Below, in pieces: positions 1-10,932 of a stretch of 64,000 bases of DNA. The translations under genes were made by a program, and so were the position numbers. How positions within the stretch are numbered: position 1 is the stretch's first letter; the number at the start of each line of letters is the position of its first letter. The stretch spans positions 22,916,847 to 22,980,846 of the forward strand of contig NC_035176.2 of the NCBI RefSeq assembly GCF_001659605.2, in the 5' to 3' direction. The notes beneath the pieces were generated by a model. The model did not search any database. It was not told the DNA's origin and saw only the letters and a list, made by a program, of their open reading frames with translations. Origin of the DNA: Manihot esculenta (lineage: Eukaryota > Streptophyta > Magnoliopsida > Malpighiales > Euphorbiaceae).

Positions 1-598
1 TCGTTTAAAACATAAAAAGAAGTATGGATCTACTCTTACCTCTTGAAGATCGAGAGGAGAGACGATCTAACTCGGAGATGGGGGAGATCTCACTCATTGG
101 GTCTCCAAGTTCCAAAACTTGCTCTTTTGTTCAAATATCTTCAAAACAAAGGTAAAAACTCGTAAAAATCATGAAAACTCGAAGGAAGAAGCTCAAAAAC
201 AACAAGAGACGGCGGAGAGCTCACCTTGGCCGAAAATGGGAAGAAAAGCTCGCCCGTTTCGGACAAGGGACCCCTTTATAGGTGGCTGGCCAGGCCACTT
301 TCGGGGGCCTAACGTGCCTCCGCATGCATGCCATGTTCGGCGGCCGAACCTAGACTTCCCTCACTTATGCCTTCGGGGGCCTAAAGCGCTCCCAAAGCGC
401 ATGCATGTTCGGTGGCCGAGCCTGAGTCTTCCTCTCAAGGCTATTTTCATTAAAAACTTAATTTCTTTCTTACTTAAAACCATAAAATACATTAAAACAT
501 TTTATAAAAACATGACTTTACCCTTCTAGAGGTTTCTGACATCCGAGATCTCACCGGACGGTAGGAATTCCGATACCGGAGTCTAGCAGGGTATTACA
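1..598 (-). mobile_element. Tekay-like LTR, 5'-end portion, minus strand
   Basis: The right end is the reverse complement of TGTAATACCC, the start of the LTR family seen complete at 28861-31061. The piece runs leftward out of the window. It holds several TTCGGCGGCCGAA-like motifs (about 297-420) and a TATAAAG box on the minus strand at 275-280. The end at 598 abuts another LTR of the same family in the opposite orientation, so this is an LTR-into-LTR insertion. The open frames here come from the stop-free GC motif and are not genes. Confidence 0.85.
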
Positions 599-1334
599 CT
601 CTTTTCATGTTTTGACTAAGTTTCTTGAAGGTTCATGGGGTAAAAATGCATGTTTAAGTTATTTGTGTGTTGTTAGGGTAAATGTTGAGTTTATGAGCAA
701 TGTATGATGTTTGAGTTGCTATTTGTGTATGCATGTTGTAGAATAGCTAAAATGCATGTTGGATTGGTTTGGGAGGCAATTGTGCATCGAATGGCTGAGT
801 TCTGCCACTTTGGAAGAACTCAGGTTTGGCAGCCGAAGGGACTTTCGGCCGCCGAACCTCCCTGTGGAGGCAAACTTGTGGCTGCCGAACCCTGCCCCCG
901 AAAGTGGACTTTCAGCTCTGGAAGGGAGTTTTGGCGGCCGAAGGTGCCGTCGAACATGCACGAGTTTCGGATCTGGAAGGAACCTTCGGCCGCCGAAAGT
1001 GCCGCCGAAGGTGCATGACTTTCGGCTCTGGAGGGACTTTCGGCCGCCAAACCTGCCGCTGAAAGTGCCCTGTTCAACCTTCCTTTGCATGATTTCTATG
1101 ATTATTTTAAGGTGTTTTAGGGGGTTTTTGGGGAGTAGTTTAGAGTCATGTTCATGTATGTTGGTCCCTCATTTGAGTCCACCTGTATAGGTTCGGACCC
1201 GAGGAACCGAGGACCCCAGCAGTGAGTCAGCTGCTTCAGTGTCTTTTCAGAGCTAGCCTCAGGTGAGTAGAATAACTCTTTATGTTTCAAAGTAAATAAA
1301 TCAATTTTTGAGCATGTTCATGCATCACGAATGC
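599..1334 (+). mobile_element. Tekay-like LTR, middle fragment, plus strand
   Basis: This matches the middle of the LTR at 55610-58098, including the GC-motif array (about 830-1060), the stretch around GGTTCGGACCCGAGG and the text ending GCATCACGAATGCC. It is interrupted on the left by the piece ending at 598. It stops near 1334, where the Tat-like element begins. The apparent ORFs at 704-1190 on both strands are products of the repeat array. Confidence 0.8.
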
Positions 1335-1432
1335 CTGACATCTTTACTTTAGAAAAGACTCGACCATTCCTCTTTTCTATTTACAGATTCCCCTACTCAA
1401 GGTAACTCCTATTTGCTTTTTCTATCATAAAA

Positions 1433-3870
1433 ATGAATAGGAACACTTCTTCCTTTTCCTCTGGTGGAAGTTCTGCCTCAAGCTCCGCCTCTGACAGTCT
1501 CATTCATGCTCTAGCTCCCATCGTTCCACTGATGACAATCCATGAAAGTGAAGGCAGGCTGATCAGTGACATCCCTTCCATACTTATTGAGAAAGATATA
1601 GAACATTTTCACAAAAAATATCACATCTCTCAAGAAATCTTTTGTGTCTTCACTCCATCTCCGAGTGTTCGCCTAGATGACCAAATCCCTGTGGAGGATA
1701 TCATCATGGTATATGAAGAGCAGTTGAAGGTGGGTCTTCGATTCCCCATGGACCCAATTTTTACTGAGGTCCTTCAATTCCACAAGCTGTCAGTCGCCTA
1801 GCTGCACCCCAATAGCTGGAGGATCTTGGTAGTCTCCCGGTTCATTTATTTTAATAACAATATTGAGCCAAGCTGGCACTTTTCTCCCAACTGTACCAGC
1901 TAGGTATGCAACAAAATGAAGAGTTTTGATTCTTTAGTGGGAGAAAACGCTAAACACTCTTTTACTGGATCCCCTCATCTTTGAAACACTGGAAGAATAA
2001 ATTTTTCATCCTCCACCACCAGGTGTTCGGGGTTTCAATCCCCTTCAAACAAGCTGGAATTTATATGTGGAGCTGAGAAAGGATGGGGTCCAGCCACGGA
2101 GCAGCGAGGAAAAGTCTTTGGACTTCCTTTAAACGATGACCATGTCTTAGAAAATAGATATCACTATGGGTGAGCATTCGGTCAATTCAGTTCAAAATCG
2201 AACCGAACCGAATAAACCAAGAATTAAAATTTTGGTATTTATAAAAATCAAACCGATTCAATTTTAGTCAGAAATCAAATCAAACCGAACCAGTCTAATT
2301 TGATACGATTCAGTTCGATTTGATCCATTTAAATTTTTAATACATTTTTTTATTTTTTACACTTTATTTTTAGTATTTTAAAATTTAATTGAAATATTTT
2401 AACCTTAATATGATCTAATCTCTCTATATTATTGAAAATAATATACTATTATCACTAATCATTTTGGTTCGATTTTTTCAATTTTTTTCCAATCAAAACC
2501 GAACCGAACTGAAATAATCAAAAATTTTAAAATTAAAAATTAAACTGAACCAAAATGAATAAAAAACTGAACCGAATTTTTAAATTAATTCGGCTCGATT
2601 GATTTTTTCGGTTTAAATCGAATACTGCTCACTCCTAGATATCACCAAGGCGGTAAGGAATGCCATTTTATCTTGGTCGAGCCATCTCCAAGCGAGCTAG
2701 GCTCGGGTTCCTCACCCGCCCAGCCTTCCCTACCTTAGGAAAAGCACCTCCCTAGCCAGTGAGCAGGGTATTTTTCTTTTCAACTTCTTTTGTACTTCAA
2801 ACTTCCTTACTCACTTTTTGCTCAATGCAGATATGGCTGAGTCACGAAACAAGTTCGCTGAGGTGGCACGTGCTGCCTGAAAGGGTAAAGCTATTACTAG
2901 TACAACCGGACCACCACCTAAGCGAGCTCGCCAGGTTAAGGAGGTCATCACTCTTTCTCCTCCCCCTCCTCCCCCTACTCCTAAGGAACTAGGTCCCACT
3001 CAACCCGAGACTTCCATGAAGAGCGAACATGAAGCAGTTAGTGCCCAAGCTGAAACTTCACATGGAGAGGTTGAAGCTGAAGTCACATGGCCTTGGGGCA
3101 TCCATCACCTGGCGCTAGCCCTAACTCGGATAACCTCTCTTCTTGAGGGGCCCCAGTTGTCTGTCCTAATAGCTAAGAATGCCCTGCGGCCTGAAGATCG
3201 TCATCGCCTGAATGCTGTTGAGACAGACGATCTCTATGACAACATCATCCATTCTACGATGGAGAATGCCCTGTATGTATATATGGCCAAGGAGCAGGCC
3301 AAGGCTCTAAGGCGAGAGTCTGGGGCAAAGAAAGCGGACAAAAATCTCCAACAGGATGAGTGCTCGAGGCTGAAAGCTCGAGCTGAGGAAGTGGAGGTTA
3401 CAATGATGGAGACGCTGGAGTCCATTGACAAACTCCAAGCAGATCTGGACGAGGCTAATACTTCAAAACTAGCCTCTAAGAACTAAGCTAAAACTGCTGA
3501 GGACCAAGTGGCTACTATCAGATGCCAAGTCTAGGAGCTACAATGTCAAGTTAAGGAGAACAATGCCACGTCTACCAAGATCACTGAATTAGAAGTAGAA
3601 CTTCAAGAGGCGGTGGTTTGAGGATGGGAGATGTTCGTCGAAGGCCAAGACTCGGTCAAGAAGGAGCTGGTGAAGCAGTTTCCTTCTGAGGACTTTGCTT
3701 GGATAGATGACATCTTCCCAGAGGAGGAGGGTGAGGACAAGCGAGAGAGGATTGAAGACATCGATTGAGTCTCTATAGAAAATGTAATAGATGTAGAGGA
3801 TGTAAATGTAACAGAGACTCGGGAGGAGGAAACTAAAGATATCCTTCCTCCCATGTAATCTTTTATGATG
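1433..3870 (+). pseudogene. Extra antisense ORF of Tat-like retrotransposon (gypsy-type transposon domain)
   Basis: The predicted protein starts with a Ser-rich leader (MNRNTSSFSSGG). It then has a segment typical of the plant 'putative gypsy type transposon' domain (Transposase_28, PF04195): VYEEQLKVGLRFPMDP, a stop at 1799-1801, then LHPNSWRILV in the same frame. After a MITE (2165-2637) the frame resumes as MAESRNKF at 2833, has a stop at 2878 and continues through a Pro-rich linker and a long coiled coil (3016-3486). It ends in an acidic tail with FAWIDDIFPEEE near 3700. Several in-frame stops make it a pseudogene. It is antisense to the gag remnant at 16060-17543. Tat-lineage elements such as Grande and Retand are known to carry extra ORFs in this arrangement. 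Its function is unknown. Confidence 0.65.
2165..2637. mobile_element. hAT-type MITE, 473 bp, 8-bp target duplication
   Basis: The ends form an imperfect terminal inverted repeat: TATGGGTGAGCA on the left, and TAGGAGTGAGCA as the reverse complement of the right end. Both flanks carry the 8-bp direct repeat GATATCAC (2157-2164 and 2638-2645), the size hAT elements make. The interior is AT-rich with many GAACCGAA/TTCGGTT words and no coding capacity. It inserted into the antisense ORF of the Tat-like element. Confidence 0.9.
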
Positions 3871-3949
3871 TAATAAAAGTATCTCCTCTCCTGTCTTGCC
3901 ATTATTTTTTACCAAGTGCTTGAATGATTGGTACTCGACCATAACACTC

Positions 3950-5107
3950 GTCTAGCTAAAAAAGACTTTAAACAATCTCTAAAAATTACTAAGGGGTTAA
4001 CACCCGGCCAAAAATAACTTGGTAATCGTTGCCTTCACTAGAAATGACTAAAATAGGTTTTCCCTAACGGATAGAACACCCGGTCATTGGCCTAATTATT
4101 AGTCATGAAATAAATGAGTTGAGAAATTAACACCCGGACATGTGGCCTAACGGACACCCGCCTTGTGGCCTAGGCATGTTCCTAAGAGAAATTTATAAGT
4201 GAGAAAAACACCCGGTCATGTGGCCTGGTGAATACCCGCCTTATAGCAATTTTTAGCAAAACTTGCCTCTGTCTTTTGGGACTAAAGCTCGAAGACTCAC
4301 CTAGCAGGTGGTGCTTTTCGGTAGAAAACTTGCCTTTGTCTTTTAGGACTGCCGCTTGAAGACTCGCCTAGCGGTTACCTATCTTGTGGCGCTTTTCAGC
4401 GAAAATATGCCTTTGTATTTTGGGACTAATGCCTAAAGACTTGCCTAGCGGTTACCTGCCTTGTGGCCATTTTTGGCTGAAAACTTGCCTTTGTTAATGG
4501 AACTAATCACTTGGTCATGTGGCTTAGCATAAGATGCCTTGTCTAATGAGACTAACACCTAGATTATGGCCTGGCAAAATCCACCTTATGGCCTGACATA
4601 AGATGCCTTGTGTAGCGAGACTAACACATGAATTATGGCCTGGCGAAGCCTGCCTTGTGGCCTGGTATAAGATGCCTTGTTTAGCAAGACTAACACCTGG
4701 ATTATGGCTTGGAGGAACCTGCCTTGTGGCCTAGTAAGATGCTTTGTTTAGCGGGACTAACACTCGGATTATGGCCTGGCGAAACCTGCCTTGTGGCCTA
4801 GCGGCACCCGCCTTGTGGCTTGGCATAAGATGCCTTGTTTAGCGGGACTAACATCTGGATTATGGCTTGGCGGAATCTGTCTTGTGGATTAGAATAAAAT
4901 ATCTTATTTAGCGAGACTAACACCTAGATTATGGCCTGGTGGAACCTGCCTTGTGATTTAGCGGGACTAACACCCAGATTATGGTCTGGCATAAGATGCC
5001 TTATTTAGCGGGACTAACACCCAGATTATGGTCTGGCATAAGATGCCTTATTTAGCGAGAGTGAAACCCGCCTTGTGTCCTAGCATAAGATACCTTGTTT
5101 AGTGGGA
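3950..5107 (-). repeat. Tandem array, left part (69-bp satellite-like unit)
   Basis: Diverged units contain GACTAACACCCGGATTATGG, CCTGGCGGAACCCGCC and AAGATGCCTTGTTTAGC. The last stretch (about 4500-5107) has a period near 69 bp. From 3950 to 4500 the units are older and irregular. The array continues at 15585 after an LTR insertion. Tandem repeats between pol and the 3' LTR are a known trait of Tat-lineage elements, which fits the neighbouring antisense ORF and gag. Confidence 0.8.
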
Positions 5108-5685
5108 TGATCAGGCCAAATTTAGACCCATTTATCATGTTGTTATTAATGTTAATTTACACATTTTCTGTCTAATTCTGTGGTTTTGATCTTATTTTGC
5201 AGAAAATAGTGTAAAGAGGTAATTTGGTGAAAATACTCTTAAAACTGCCTAAAAGAGGATAAAGGAGAACAAGTAGTTTGCCCAAGCCAAGTTGCAACTG
5301 AAGTAAAGATAAATAAGGAAAGTACAGTCAGTAGAGTAAATTGAAATTCAAATTTTAAATCTTCAAGAAGTCTTTCCCTTATTAAAAATGTGAAGACACC
5401 TCAGCATTCAATTCGGCTTATTCAGGAAGCCAAATCTCAAGAAGATGCACTTACCTCCCAAGAATTCAAAATTCAAAATTCAAAATTTAAAAGAGGACAT
5501 TCAAAATTCAAAATTCAAAAGCCATCTCAAGGAAACCTAGGGCAACACTTTCAGCTATAAAAGCCTCTCCAAGCTGCACGCCCACCTTCTTCTCACACTT
5601 TCGGATTGCAAGACGCCTTCTTCTCCAAGCCGCCGCTGGCCACTTCCTCTTCTTCTTCTCTTTCTTTTATTTTTTTTTTTGTTTT

Positions 5686-5709
5686 GTTTCAGCCATGAGT
5701 GGCTGAAAC
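5686..5709 (+). promoter_or_regulatory. Conserved hairpin in Athila-like LTR
   Basis: A perfect 10-bp inverted repeat (GTTTCAGCCA / TGGCTGAAAC) with a 4-base loop TGAG lies about 130 bp after the TATA box. It is therefore probably in the transcribed R/U5 part. An 8-bp-stem version occurs at the matching place in both LTRs of the Athila element (7324-7343 and 14607-14626). Its role is unknown. Confidence 0.6.
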
Positions 5710-6394
5710 CTCTTTTTCTAGTTGAAGGTTAGGTGAAACTTTAGTTGTTTTATGGATTGGGAGATCTGAACATATATTGTTTACCTTTTGTTTATCAATA
5801 TTTATGCAATTTCATGCTTAATTCCATTGTTGCTTTGTTGTTTAGATCAATAGGGCCCATTGATTCTTGATTACAAAGTGATAATATGTTAGTTTGGATA
5901 ATTTTAAATCCGTAATTGCTTGGATTATTCAAACACAAGTAACTCTTGGTGTAAAAACTAAGAAAATTGCATGATCTAGCAATATCACCATACATTTGGG
6001 TAGCTAGAATTAGGTATCTCTATTTCTTAATGCAATTGACAGTTGTTAGATGCCAAAGGCCCAAGGATATTCCTTGGCAACTTATTGATTAGTGATTAGT
6101 TAGAGGACGTTCCCTAATTAATTATGCTTAAGGAGGGATATGGTGGTGAAAAGCGTCTTCCACCTCCATAACTAATTTATTGAATCAAACAAAGGAATCT
6201 AAGTGTCAATGATTAATCCCAACAACTAAAGTGGATTCAATTCTTCAACTAGAGCTTTTCTCATTATTGAATTTCTTTACTTTAATTATTTGCTTTACTT
6301 TGTTGCTTTCAGTATTAGTTTAATTCATCAATTTCAAAACCCCTCTTTTATTTTACTTTTAGTTTGTTTACTTGGTCTTGATAAGGAAAATAGG

Positions 6395-8191
6395 TGATAG
6401 AGCATATTTTAGCCCATATTTTCATGATCTTATTGATGTTTGTTTGCACCTATTCTACCTAATTTTGTGGTTTTAATCATGTTTTGCAAGTATTAGGTGT
6501 GAAGAAACAATTTGGAGAAAATGCTCTTAAAAATGCCAAAAGAAGCCAAAACTAGAGAGGCAACCTTCGGCTGCCGAAAGAGGACTTCAGTGACGAAAGT
6601 CGACCACCTTCGGCGGCAACCTTCGGCAGCCGAAAGAGGACTCCAGAGACGAAAGTCGACCATTTTCGGCGGCACCGTGGGCCGCCGAACCTTGTGTCCA
6701 GAGCCGAAAGTCCAGCCTCCGAAACTCACTTTAGGCAGCCGAAAATGCACTCCAATGCACACTTTCCTTATTCAAGAAGCCATATCCCAAGTTGCCATAT
6801 TTGAGGAGCCAAACAAGGGAAGTATTTTGAGATCTAAATCTTCAAGATTCACATTCAAATATTGGATTTCAAGATCAAGCTTATTAAGGAAGCCAAATCC
6901 TAAGATCACATGTTTCCCACTTAGTATCATGCACATTCAAAATTCAAAAGGAGGCTCCACCTTCCTCATTAGTGCATGGGCAATCTCTTGGACTTAATGT
7001 ACAACATCTTGAGGATCTTGGACAGCTATGAAAAGACCAAAGTGCCCCCACTTGCCTTCTATCACATGTGACTCGTTTTTGCCTTCACTCATGCACAAAC
7101 AAGGCACATGCAACACCAAGGGCACTTTGGACAGCCTCTAAAAGTCTCCTGGACTTCCATGAAACCCTAGGCAGCCTCTCAAGACATATTTAAAGGCTTC
7201 AAGAAGACAAGAAAGCGGATTTTGGGATCCCCATCTTCTCCAAGGCCGGCCAAGGCTCTCCAAGCCTCCCCACACTTTGGTTCTCCATCTTTTCTTCTTC
7301 TTTTCTTTTATTTTCTGTTTTGGTTCAGCCATGAGTGGCTGAAACCCTCTTTCTAGTTGAAGTTTGGTTGAAACTAAGGTTGTTTAAAAGGTTGTGAGAT
7401 CTGAACATAAAGTGTTTGATTTGGGTTTATTCAATATTCATGCAATTGTGCTTAATTCTAAAGATTGCTTTGTTGTTTTAATCAAATTGGCCATTTGATT
7501 TGTGATTGCAAAGTTAATTAATTGTTGGATTAGGATATTTGTTAGTCCGTAATTGCTGGAAATATTCTGTCCATAGAACGCTTGGTGTAAAAACCCAAGA
7601 AATTGTATGATCTAGCAACATCTCATGCGTTTGAGTAGCTAGGGTTTAGATCTTTCTTGTTCTTCATGCAATTGGCAATTGTTTTGATGCCTATGGCCCA
7701 AGGACGTTCCTTGACAATTTGTTGATTAGTAATTGGTTAGAAGACGTTCCCTAATCAGTTTGTTCATAAGGAAAGACATGGTGGTGAGAAGCGTCTTCCA
7801 CCCCCATAACCAACCTATTGAATCAATCAAGATAACCATGTTTCAATGATCAACCCAAACAACCAAAGTGGATCCATATCTTCAACTAGACTTTTCCCAT
7901 ATTGATTTCTTATTTTATTTTAATTACTTGCTATTTTAATTGCTTTCAATAGTTGTTAGACAAATCAATCTCAAAACCCCCCCCCCTTTTTACTTTCCTT
8001 GCACTTGTTTCTATTTCTCTTTGATTACCTGCTTTCACTTGTGCTTTCAATTAGTTCTATTAGTCTTGATTGAGATAGATAAATAGGTAATCAATTCTCT
8101 GTGGATACAATCCTTCACCACTGTCTACAGTTGTAAATTGTAGGTAACCAAGAAGGTTATTTTTTACCGGCTTCGACAACCGCTCCTGTCA
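6395..8191 (+). repeat. 5' LTR of Athila-like element
   Basis: 1797 bp. A GC-motif array (about 6557-6745) has three units based on CTTCGGCGGCCGAAAG spaced by GACGAAAGTCGACC. A TATA-like ATATTTAAAG box lies near 7188, the TTCAGCCA-TGAG-TGGCTGAA hairpin at 7324-7343, and a long C run near 7978. No genuine gene lies inside. Confidence 0.93.
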
Positions 8192-8196
8192 AAAAT

Positions 8197-8214
8197 TGGC
8201 GCCGTTGCCGGGGA
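8197..8214 (+). other. Primer-binding site (tRNA-Asp)
   Basis: TGGCGCCGTTGCCGGGGA lies 5 bases after the end of the 5' LTR. It is complementary to the 3' end of plant tRNA-Asp (GUC), the usual primer of Athila elements. Minus-strand DNA synthesis starts here. Confidence 0.9.
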
Positions 8215-8241
8215 GTTGATATCACTTGTTTATTTTCTTTC

Positions 8242-10911
8242 ATGACCAGATCTGAACGCAGGGACACACTACCCTTTGATCCAGAAATTGAACGCACTCT
8301 CAGAAGACTTGGAAAGCAAGCCGTAAAGCAATCTGCCCAACATTCGGCAGCCGAACCCAACCCATCTTCGGCCGCCGAAAGTTCTTCACTCCAGCAGTCG
8401 AATTCTGCACCAATGGCAGAACTTCAAGCACCAGTTGCTGCCCATGATGGACATGCTGTCCAAGGCCAAATGGTTCAAGAAAATCCAGCAATTAGGCCCC
8501 AAGAACAAAGAGAAATGACCATGGGAGAATTGGCAACTCCTGTAGGTGATTATGCCCCACTTTGCATCACCTACCCACCTCTGACAGTTCCCTTTGAACT
8601 GAAGACAGGTTTGATAAACATTCTCCCTAAGTTTAGAGGTAGAGAAAATGAAAATCCACACAAGCACTTAAAAGCATTCAATATAATATGTTCATCTATG
8701 AAACCTCAAGGTATCTCTGAAGACCCAATTAAGTTGAGAGCCTTCCCCTTTTCATTGGATATCTTTGCTAAAGATTGGTTATTTTACTTGCCACCTGGAT
8801 CTATTACTTCTTGGGATGATATGGTTAGAACCTTTTTGAACAAATACTTCCCAACTCATGAATCAATTGGCATAATAAGAGAAATTACAAGTATAAAGCA
8901 AAAACCATCTGAGGACCTATATGATTATTGGGAAAGGTTTGAAAGACTTTGCACAGAATGCCCTCAACATGACATGTCAGACAAGGCCCTTATACAATTC
9001 TTCTATGGAGGATTATCTCCCTCAGAAAGAAAATTCATTTATGTAACCTGTGGAGGCTCCATTGAAGACAAAACACCTAGACAAATGAGAGAATTAATCT
9101 CCACTCTTGCAGCCTCATCTAGGCAATATGGAGAAGAGAGGCAACTACAAAGGGCCAATGAGGTAAATTTTCCTACTATGTCTGAACTAACATCTGTTAT
9201 AAAAAATGCTGTGGTGGATGTGGTACAACAAATTCAAGCACCCCAGCCACCTAGGCCATATGGGATTTGTTTATGTGTGGGACACCCAACTGATCAATGT
9301 CCCACACTCCAAGAAGACCATCAGCAAGCCAACGCCATTGGGAGGTACAACAACCAGCCTAGATATGATCCATACTCCAACACCTATAATCCAGGTTGGA
9401 GAGACCATCCCAATTTCAGCTATGGAAAGGGCAACACTGATCAGAATCACCAAGGTTACCAAAGAAGCCAAGTCCAACCAGCACCTCCAATGGACAATAA
9501 CACTATGAATGAGGTAGTGAAGACCTTGCAAATGATACAACAACAGATGGGACAAATGGCCACCTCCATAAACAGATTGGAAGCTCAAGGAAAGTTGCCA
9601 TCCCAGACTGAGGCAAATCCCAAACAAAATGTAAGTGCCATTACTTTGAGAAGTGGGAAAGAGCTTCAAGATGCAAGATTTGAGGAGGAAAAGCAAGTTG
9701 AACCAAAGCATGCATCATCTGAGACACCCTCTGCACAACATCCAAGGCAATCTAAAGCCTCTTCATCGTATTCTGTACCACCTCCTGCGCAAAGAACTGA
9801 CCCAAAGGTAAGTTTTCACATCCCACCTCCTTTTCCAAAAAGATTTGAAAGAACTCAAAAAGAAAAAGAAGAAAAGGAGATCCTTGAGACCTTCAGAAAA
9901 GTGGAGATCAACATACCACTGCTAGATGCTGTCAAGCAGATTCCAAGGTATGCAAAATTTCTGAAAGAGTTGTACACCAACAGAAGAAAGCTAGCTGAAA
10001 GAGAGAAAGTAAGTGTAGGTGAGGTAGTCACTGCTGTTATTAAAAGAGAACTCCCTACTAAATGTAAGGACAAAGGTATGTTTGCTATCTCTTGCAAAAT
10101 TGGGAATGTTGGTATCAAGAAAGCCATGTGTGATCTTGGTGCATCTATCAATGTCATGCCTCTCTCCATCTATAAATCTCTCAATGCATGTGCACTAAAA
10201 GAAACAAGAGTTGTGATACAATTGGCTGATAGATCTGTGGTATACCCCATAGGTGTTCTAGAAGATGTGTTAGTCCAAGTAGATGAACTTGTCTTTCCTG
10301 CTGATTTTTATGTGATTGATACTAAGGAAGATAGTTGCAATACTAGTTCTGATATTCTTCTTGGACGTCCCTTCTTGAGTACTGCTAGAACTAAAATTGA
10401 TGTGCATGATGGCACTCTTACCATGGAATTTGAAGGGGAAGTCATTAAGTACAATGTCTATGATGCCATGAAATATCCTCATGATACATCCCCTGTTTAT
10501 GGTCTTGATATTATTGATTGTTTAAGTCAAGATGTGTTTAATAAAAATCAAGATTATGTTTTAGATGATGATCTTTGCAGGATTGAAAATCTGAAACTGA
10601 AAGAAACCATCTGCAGCATTCAGCAGATTGAGATCGAGCAGACAGAAGACATTCGGCCGCCGAACATAGCCCACTTTCGGCCGCCGAACCCTACTGCTCC
10701 ACAGACACCAGATTTTGTTGCGCCACTTTTGCAACACATTGCGCAAAAAGAAAATATCCTTCGGCCGCCGAACATCTTTCGGCCGCGGAACCCCACTGAC
10801 TTGCGGAAGCCGAATCCATCGCCACAACTCAATCCGCAAACTGAAGGAATTCGGCCGCCGAACTCAGAACCTTTTCGGCCGCCGAACCTCTCCCAGCAGC
10901 CCCCATCGTAA
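8242..10911 (+). CDS. Athila-like Gag-protease polyprotein
   Basis: This 889-residue ORF encodes the structural Gag protein and an aspartic protease. The start (MTRSERRDTLPFDPE) is 28 bases after the primer-binding site and resembles Athila Gag starts. Residues about 130-300 form the retrotransposon gag domain (FRGRENENPHKHLKAF; SEDLYDYWERFERLC). A worn zinc-knuckle-like segment (CVGHPTDQC) follows near 345. The protease motif CDLGASINVMP has its catalytic Asp near residue 631, with ILLGRPFL downstream. Residues about 800-885 are a low-complexity linker of (F/I)RPPN repeats encoded by TTCGGCCGCCGAA motifs. The ORF ends at TAA (10909-10911), and pol continues in the same frame. The stop may be a nonsense mutation in a single gag-pol frame, or it may be read through. 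Confidence 0.92.
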   Translation: MTRSERRDTLPFDPEIERTLRRLGKQAVKQSAQHSAAEPNPSSAAESSSLQQSNSAPMAELQAPVAAHDGHAVQGQMVQENPAIRPQEQREMTMGELATPVGDYAPLCITYPPLTVPFELKTGLINILPKFRGRENENPHKHLKAFNIICSSMKPQGISEDPIKLRAFPFSLDIFAKDWLFYLPPGSITSWDDMVRTFLNKYFPTHESIGIIREITSIKQKPSEDLYDYWERFERLCTECPQHDMSDKALIQFFYGGLSPSERKFIYVTCGGSIEDKTPRQMRELISTLAASSRQYGEERQLQRANEVNFPTMSELTSVIKNAVVDVVQQIQAPQPPRPYGICLCVGHPTDQCPTLQEDHQQANAIGRYNNQPRYDPYSNTYNPGWRDHPNFSYGKGNTDQNHQGYQRSQVQPAPPMDNNTMNEVVKTLQMIQQQMGQMATSINRLEAQGKLPSQTEANPKQNVSAITLRSGKELQDARFEEEKQVEPKHASSETPSAQHPRQSKASSSYSVPPPAQRTDPKVSFHIPPPFPKRFERTQKEKEEKEILETFRKVEINIPLLDAVKQIPRYAKFLKELYTNRRKLAEREKVSVGEVVTAVIKRELPTKCKDKGMFAISCKIGNVGIKKAMCDLGASINVMPLSIYKSLNACALKETRVVIQLADRSVVYPIGVLEDVLVQVDELVFPADFYVIDTKEDSCNTSSDILLGRPFLSTARTKIDVHDGTLTMEFEGEVIKYNVYDAMKYPHDTSPVYGLDIIDCLSQDVFNKNQDYVLDDDLCRIENLKLKETICSIQQIEIEQTEDIRPPNIAHFRPPNPTAPQTPDFVAPLLQHIAQKENILRPPNIFRPRNPTDLRKPNPSPQLNPQTEGIRPPNSEPFRPPNLSQQPPS
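10652..10886 (+). repeat. Six TTCGGCCGCCGAA motifs inside the gag-pol frame
   Basis: Five perfect copies start at 10652, 10676, 10760, 10850 and 10874, with a one-base variant at 10778. They encode the FRPPN/IRPPN repeats of the linker between protease and reverse transcriptase. Similar motifs lie near the start of gag (8344-8380), encoding SAAE. Confidence 0.95.
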
Positions 10912-10932
10912 GCAAGCTCTTCTAATCCATCT

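Noticed and set aside
704..1190. Overlapping open frames on both strands
   Set aside because: They come from the stop-free TTCGGCCGCCGAA-type array in an LTR. All frames are open and give FRPPN, SAAE or FGRR repeats with no domain.
3960..5107. CRISPR-like regular repeats
   Set aside because: Units are contiguous and diverged, with no unique spacers, in plant DNA. This is a tandem satellite-like array.
8197..8214. Possible tRNA gene
   Set aside because: Only the 18 bases complementary to the tRNA-Asp 3' end are present. It is a primer-binding site.
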